Shown here: positions 60,157 to 64,000 of the stretch, one piece after another
How the letters are laid out: every line of letters begins with the position of its first letter
Position numbering within the stretch: the first letter of the stretch is position 1
Source: DASUAS01 sp963841415
GTDB taxonomy: Bacteria > Actinomycetota > Acidimicrobiia > IMCC26256 > DASPTH01
NCBI GenBank assembly: GCA_963841415.1
Contig: CAWJCN010000003.1
Coordinates: 1-64,000 of the forward strand
DNA length: 64,000 bases
Direction of reading: 5' to 3'
Program-made: the position numbers and the translations under genes
The notes under the pieces: generated by a model
Seen by the model: only the letters and a program-made list of their open reading frames with translations
Database searches by the model: none
What the model was told of the DNA's origin: nothing

Positions 60157-62691
60157 ATGGGACGAGTGACGTTCCAGGACCTGTGGAGCCGCAAGCGGCG
60201 CCTCGTCGGCATGTTCACCGCGGTGCTGGTGGGCGTGGCGTTCCTCGCGGGCACGCTCGTGCTCGGCGACAGCGTCCGCGACAGCTTCGGCACGTTGTTC
60301 ACCGAGGCCAACCAGGGCACCGACGCGCTGGTGCGCAGCGAGCACCGGATCACCACCGACGGCCTCACCGAACAGGCGGCGATCCCGGCGTCGGTGCAGG
60401 ACACGGTGGCGCGCGTCGACGGTGTGGCGACCACTGCGCCGCTCGTCGAGGGCACCGCCCAGCTCGTCGGCGCCGACGGGGACCGCATCGGCGGCAACGG
60501 TCCACCGACGCGCGGTGCCAATTGGGTGACCGCGCCTGCGCTGAACCCGTGGCGGATCGTCGACGGGCGCGCGCCGACCGCCGCCGGCGAGGTCGTGATC
60601 GACCGCGCGTCGGCCGACGCCGGCGACCTCCACGTCGGCAGCACGACGACGGTGCTCGTGCCGCGACCGGTGCGCGTCACCGTCGTCGGCGTCGCGAAGT
60701 TCGGGCACTCCGACAGCATGGCGGGCACCACGTTCACCGCGTTCACCACCGCGGAGGCCGAGCGTCTCCTGGCTGGTCGTCCGGGTCGGGTCACGGGCGT
60801 ACTCGTGCGCGGTGCGCCGGGCGAGTCGCAGGCCGCACTGGTGGTCCGGTTGCGTCCCGCGCTTCCTGCGGGCGTCACCGCCATCACGGGCCACCAGCTC
60901 ACGGCCGAGCAGCGGGCCGACGTCAACCGCGCGTTCATCGGCTTCTTCGAGACCGTGTTGCTGGTGTTCGCCGGGGTCGCGATGCTGGTGGCAGCGTTCA
61001 GCATCTACAACGCGTTCTCGATGGTCACCGCGCAGCGCACGCGCGAGTCGGCGTTGCTCCGGGCACTGGGAGCGTCGCGCCGCCAGATCACCGTGTCAGC
61101 GGCGACGCAAGGTCTCGTCGTCGGCGCTGCCGCCTCGGTGGTGGGAGTGGTCGTGGGCATCGGGCTCGCGGCCGGGCTGTACGCACTCATGGGCGCGGCC
61201 GGCTTCGGCCTCCCCGACGCGGGCCTCGCGGTGGAGTGGAGCCGGCTCGCCGTTGCCGCCGCCGTCGGCGTGGCGGTCGCCGTGCCCGCGAGCCTCGCGC
61301 CCGCGGTGAAGGCCTCGCGGGTGCAGCCGCTGGCGGCGATGTGCGAGGGCACCGCCGAGGTCACTTCGCGGTCGCGGGTCCGGACCGGGTCGGGTCTGGT
61401 CGTGATCACGACGGGCGTCGCACTCGTCGTACTCGGCGCAGCCAGCGCTTCGTTCGCACTGGTCGGCCCGGGCGCGGTCCTCGCGTTCGTGGGCCTCGTG
61501 CTCCTGGGACCCGCAGTGGCCCGGCCCGCCAGCGCACTGCTGGGCACTCCGGCGACGACGCTGCGCGGCGCGACGGGGTCGTTGGCGCGCCGGAACGCGA
61601 TGCGCAACCCCCGTACGACGGCGGGTGCGGCGACCGCGCTCATGGTCGGCGTCGCGGTGGTCACGGTGTTCACCGTGCTCGGCGCGTCCATCAAGGCGTC
61701 GATCGGCGACGTGGTGCGGAGCGACTTCCGTGGCGACCTGGTGATCGTCCACGACTCGCAGAGCGGTTCGGGCATCGATCCCACGCTGGTCGGCAAGCTC
61801 GAAGCGATCCCGGACGTCGAAGACGCGACGGGATTCGGGATCGCGCGCGCCGACGTCGCCGGAAGTGTCCAGATGGTCACCGCGGCGGAGCCGGCCGAAC
61901 TGGGACGCGCCATCGACCTCCACGTCGCGCGCGGCGCGCTCGCCGATGTCGGAGCCACCGGCGCGGCGGTGTCGTCCCGCTTCGCCGACGAGCATGCGCT
62001 GGATGTGGGCGGCACCGTGCCCGTCGCGTTCGCCGACGGCGCGAGTGCCGATCTCCGCATCGGTGCCGTGTACGACCGCAACACGAGCTTCGGCGACGTC
62101 GTCGTGCCCGAATCGCTCTGGGCGGCGAACACGCAGCAGCCCGCGCTCACCGGCGTGTTCGTCACCCTCGCCGACGGCGTGTCGATGGGTCCGGGTCGCG
62201 CCGCGGTCGAGCGGGTGGCGCACGCCGACCGCGCGCCCACCGTGCAGGACGAGTCGGAGTACCTCGACGGCGTGAGCTCGCAGGTCGACACGTTGCTGGC
62301 CATCGTGTACGTGTTCCTCGCGCTGGCGATCCTGATCGCGTTCATGGGCATCGCCAACACGCTCTCGCTGTCGCTCCGGGAGCGCACCCGCGAACTGGGC
62401 CTGCTGCGGGCCGTCGGGCTCACCCGATCGCAGCTCCGCGCGACCGTGCGCTGGGAGTCGATGATCATCGCCGGGTTCGGGGTGATCGGCGGCATCGCGA
62501 TCGGCGTGTTGGTCGGCTGGGGGCTCACCCGGAGCTTCGCGGGTGACGTGCCGCTCGGGGTGTTCTCCGCCCCTGCGGGCCGGCTCGCGCTCATCGGCGG
62601 AGCGGGCGCGCTGGCCGGCGTCCTCGCGGCGCGTCGTCCGGCTCGCCGCGCGGCCCGGATGCCGGTGCTGTCGGCGCTGGCGGGCGAGTGA
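60157..62691 (+). CDS. FtsX-like ABC permease, duplicated
   Basis: This 844-residue permease contains two FtsX/MacB-type units. An N-terminal membrane segment (RLVGMFTAVLVGVAFLAGTL) is followed by an extracellular domain and three segments around IGFFETVLLVFAGVAMLVAA, VVGVVVGIGLAAGLYALM and VAAAVGVAVAVPASLA. A further four (TTGVALVVLGAASASF onward) precede a second MacB-like domain and a C-terminal triple segment ending LALIGGAGALAGVLAARRP. It exports peptides or antibiotics, or acts mechanically as in MacB-type machines. It should work with the adjacent ATPase and be controlled by the two-component pair. Confidence 0.88.
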   Translation: MGRVTFQDLWSRKRRLVGMFTAVLVGVAFLAGTLVLGDSVRDSFGTLFTEANQGTDALVRSEHRITTDGLTEQAAIPASVQDTVARVDGVATTAPLVEGTAQLVGADGDRIGGNGPPTRGANWVTAPALNPWRIVDGRAPTAAGEVVIDRASADAGDLHVGSTTTVLVPRPVRVTVVGVAKFGHSDSMAGTTFTAFTTAEAERLLAGRPGRVTGVLVRGAPGESQAALVVRLRPALPAGVTAITGHQLTAEQRADVNRAFIGFFETVLLVFAGVAMLVAAFSIYNAFSMVTAQRTRESALLRALGASRRQITVSAATQGLVVGAAASVVGVVVGIGLAAGLYALMGAAGFGLPDAGLAVEWSRLAVAAAVGVAVAVPASLAPAVKASRVQPLAAMCEGTAEVTSRSRVRTGSGLVVITTGVALVVLGAASASFALVGPGAVLAFVGLVLLGPAVARPASALLGTPATTLRGATGSLARRNAMRNPRTTAGAATALMVGVAVVTVFTVLGASIKASIGDVVRSDFRGDLVIVHDSQSGSGIDPTLVGKLEAIPDVEDATGFGIARADVAGSVQMVTAAEPAELGRAIDLHVARGALADVGATGAAVSSRFADEHALDVGGTVPVAFADGASADLRIGAVYDRNTSFGDVVVPESLWAANTQQPALTGVFVTLADGVSMGPGRAAVERVAHADRAPTVQDESEYLDGVSSQVDTLLAIVYVFLALAILIAFMGIANTLSLSLRERTRELGLLRAVGLTRSQLRATVRWESMIIAGFGVIGGIAIGVLVGWGLTRSFAGDVPLGVFSAPAGRLALIGGAGALAGVLAARRPARRAARMPVLSALAGE

Positions 62692-62707
62692 CCGGGGCGC
62701 GTGGGCT

Positions 62708-63244
62708 TCAGCAGTCCTGGTGGATGGCGGCCTCGGCGAGACCGCCCCACTCGTGGCCGATGGCCCACAGCAGCGGGAGCGGGCCCTTGTCGCTGCCGGC
62801 CGCGGACACGTCGAGGGTGCCCGGGAAGCAGCGTTCGACGAGGAGGCGGGTACGCGTCACGTGGTAGTCGGACGTGACGACCACCAGGTGGTGCCAGCCT
62901 TCTTGTTCCGCGATCCGGCCGATGGCCTCGGCCTCACCCCGAGTGTCGTCGGGATGGGGGAGGAAGCAGACGACCTCGAACTCGTACTGGTTGCGGCAGA
63001 GCTTGTCCGGGCCGGTCGAAACCACGAGCACGGGTGCGACGCCCGCGCGCACCAACTCCAATCCCTTGTCGAGTCGCTCGCCGTCGCCGCCCGCGAGCAC
63101 CACGACCGCGTCGGCGTGCGCGGGCGTCGACGATGCCGGCCACACGAAGAGTCGCAGGTTGAGCGCGACCACCGCGAGGACGAGCAGGCCCAGCACCGCG
63201 ACACCGGTCACCAGGAGCGCGCGCCGCGCGCGCACGGTCGGCAC
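62708..63244 (-). CDS. YdcF/DUF218-family membrane protein
   Basis: This 178-residue protein has one N-terminal membrane segment (ALLVTGVAVLGLLVLAVVAL) and a DUF218 domain: ADAVVVLAGGDGERLDKGLE, RGEAEAIGRIAEQEGWHHLV and VTSDYHVTRTRLLVERCF. The family includes SanA and YdcF; envelope-related roles are suggested but not settled. ATG 63244. Convergent with the permease, 16 bp apart. Confidence 0.85.
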   Translation of the reverse strand: MPTVRARRALLVTGVAVLGLLVLAVVALNLRLFVWPASSTPAHADAVVVLAGGDGERLDKGLELVRAGVAPVLVVSTGPDKLCRNQYEFEVVCFLPHPDDTRGEAEAIGRIAEQEGWHHLVVVTSDYHVTRTRLLVERCFPGTLDVSAAGSDKGPLPLLWAIGHEWGGLAEAAIHQDC

Positions 63245-63305
63245 CCGTCGAGGTTACGGGGACACCCCTGCATGCCGTGGGTCGCGCGGTCCGGTTCCGT
63301 GCAGA

Positions 63306-64000
63306 ATGACGGACATGTTCGTACCGATGCTCGACGCGCCCGGTGTCCCCGACCGGCCCGGCCTCCTCATCGCGGTGAGGGGCAACCATGTCGTGCTGCT
63401 CGAAGGCGAGCCCGACCCGGGCGGCATCTTCCTCGGGCTGCTCGACGGGCGTCACTGCTGGGCGGTCGACGCCGACGACGGCGACGAGCGCGACGACTTC
63501 GTCGATCTGCGCATGCTCTGGGGCTCGGTCGACGAACCCACCTGGGTCGTCGCCGGGCGCGGCGTGCAGCTGGTGGAGTGGCAGCGCACGCACCGCTTCT
63601 GCGGTCGGTGCGGCACAGCGACGGTCGACGCGCCCGGTGAGCGGGCCCGGGCGTGCCCCGAGTGCGGGCTCCTGGCCTACCCGAGGCTCGCGCCGGCGGT
63701 GATCATGCTCGTGGAACGCGACGACGGCCGCGCGCTGCTCGCGCGCAACGCGATGTTCCCGGCGGGGATCTTCTCGTGCCTCTCCGGCTTCGTGGAACCG
63801 GGTGAGACGCTCGAGCACGCGGTGCGGCGCGAGGTGTTCGAGGAGGTGGGGCTCCAGGTGGGCGAGGTCGACTTCCGCGGCAGCCAGCCGTGGCCGTTCC
63901 CGCACCAATTGATGGTGGGGTTCGGCGCGCAGTACGTGGGGGGCGAGATCACGATCGACGGGCAGGAGATCGTCGAGGCCGAGTGGTTCACGCCCGCCGA
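63306..64000 (+). CDS. nudC: NADH pyrophosphatase NudC (partial, runs off right edge)
   Basis: Reads from ATG 63306 (MTDMFVPMLDAPGVPDRPG); a second in-frame ATG at 63315 is possible. A zinc ribbon CGRCG...CPECG is followed by AYPRLAPAVIMLVERDDGRA, SGFVEPGETLEHAVRREVFE (Nudix box) and SQPWPFPHQLMVGFGAQYVG, the NudC-specific SQPWPFPxS region in variant form. NudC hydrolyses NADH and removes NAD caps from RNA. No stop is reached before 64000. Confidence 0.9.
   Translation, partial: MTDMFVPMLDAPGVPDRPGLLIAVRGNHVVLLEGEPDPGGIFLGLLDGRHCWAVDADDGDERDDFVDLRMLWGSVDEPTWVVAGRGVQLVEWQRTHRFCGRCGTATVDAPGERARACPECGLLAYPRLAPAVIMLVERDDGRALLARNAMFPAGIFSCLSGFVEPGETLEHAVRREVFEEVGLQVGEVDFRGSQPWPFPHQLMVGFGAQYVGGEITIDGQEIVEAEWFTPA

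Overview
The window is high-GC (roughly 70 %) actinobacterial chromosome. GTG and TTG starts are frequent, the gene families are actinobacterial (mycothiol-isomerase-like DinB, LLM flavoproteins, IclR/TetR regulators, CaiB CoA-transferases, amidohydrolase and SDR arrays), and neighbouring genes often overlap by ATGA or GTGA. The content resembles Acidimicrobiia or another catabolically versatile actinobacterium. This is inference from gene families; no marker gene fixes the taxon.

1-14.1 kb is accessory DNA at one tRNA gene. A complete tRNA-Arg(ACG) at 1003-1075 is followed by two tandem integrative elements. The 3' part of the tRNA is repeated at 9312-9356 and 14056-14098, giving three att copies. 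Element 1 (about 8.3 kb) has a frameshifted tyrosine integrase, an excisionase-like HTH protein, two related secreted proteins, a heavily frameshifted MobF/TrwC relaxase-helicase, an orphan MNT-type nucleotidyltransferase and an autoinhibited Fic protein whose start codon lies in a perfect 12-bp inverted repeat. Element 2 (about 4.7 kb) has its own integrase, a small HTH protein flanked by inverted copies of a hairpin-bearing 45-bp repeat, and a two-gene cargo: an AAA-type ATPase and a membrane-anchored PQQ-type beta-propeller. Each integrase has its own family of short arm-type repeats at both ends of its element. A degraded third tyrosine recombinase lies on the other side of the tRNA.

14.4-22.7 kb holds a DUF1801 protein, a large AAA_16 signalling ATPase divergent from a nitrilase / FAD-oxidoreductase / OsmC cassette, a pyridoxamine-phosphate-oxidase-like protein and an internally deleted glycosyltransferase.

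22.8-55.8 kb is a long catabolic region: SDR dehydrogenases, two D-aminoacylase-type and three ACMSD-type amidohydrolases, a cyclase-like hydrolase, an aminoglycoside-phosphotransferase-like kinase, an alpha/beta hydrolase, AlkB and AlkZ-like repair proteins, ArsR/SRPBCC and TetR/PanC-like/SDR operons, a DapB-like / enoyl-CoA hydratase / double CaiB operon, a DapA-like lyase with a hotdog-like partner, an IclR regulator divergent from an LLM oxidoreductase, and a 2-oxoglutarate oxygenase. Single substrates cannot be assigned. The ensemble suggests uptake and CoA-dependent breakdown of cyclic or amidated organic compounds.

55.9-64 kb carries gluconokinase, a histidine kinase/response regulator/adhesin-fold/ABC exporter locus, a YdcF-like protein and NudC, which runs off the right edge.

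The most unusual features are repeats. A hairpin element of about 55 bp occurs as a four-copy tandem array after one SDR gene, and a relative with a compensatory stem change sits in frame inside the response regulator, adding about 19 residues. A 62-bp tandem repeat before the same SDR carries three identical 19-codon ORFs. Short tandem duplications overlap or abut stop codons at five loci. Frameshifts are dense in the elements and scattered through otherwise intact chromosomal genes, so some may be assembly errors.
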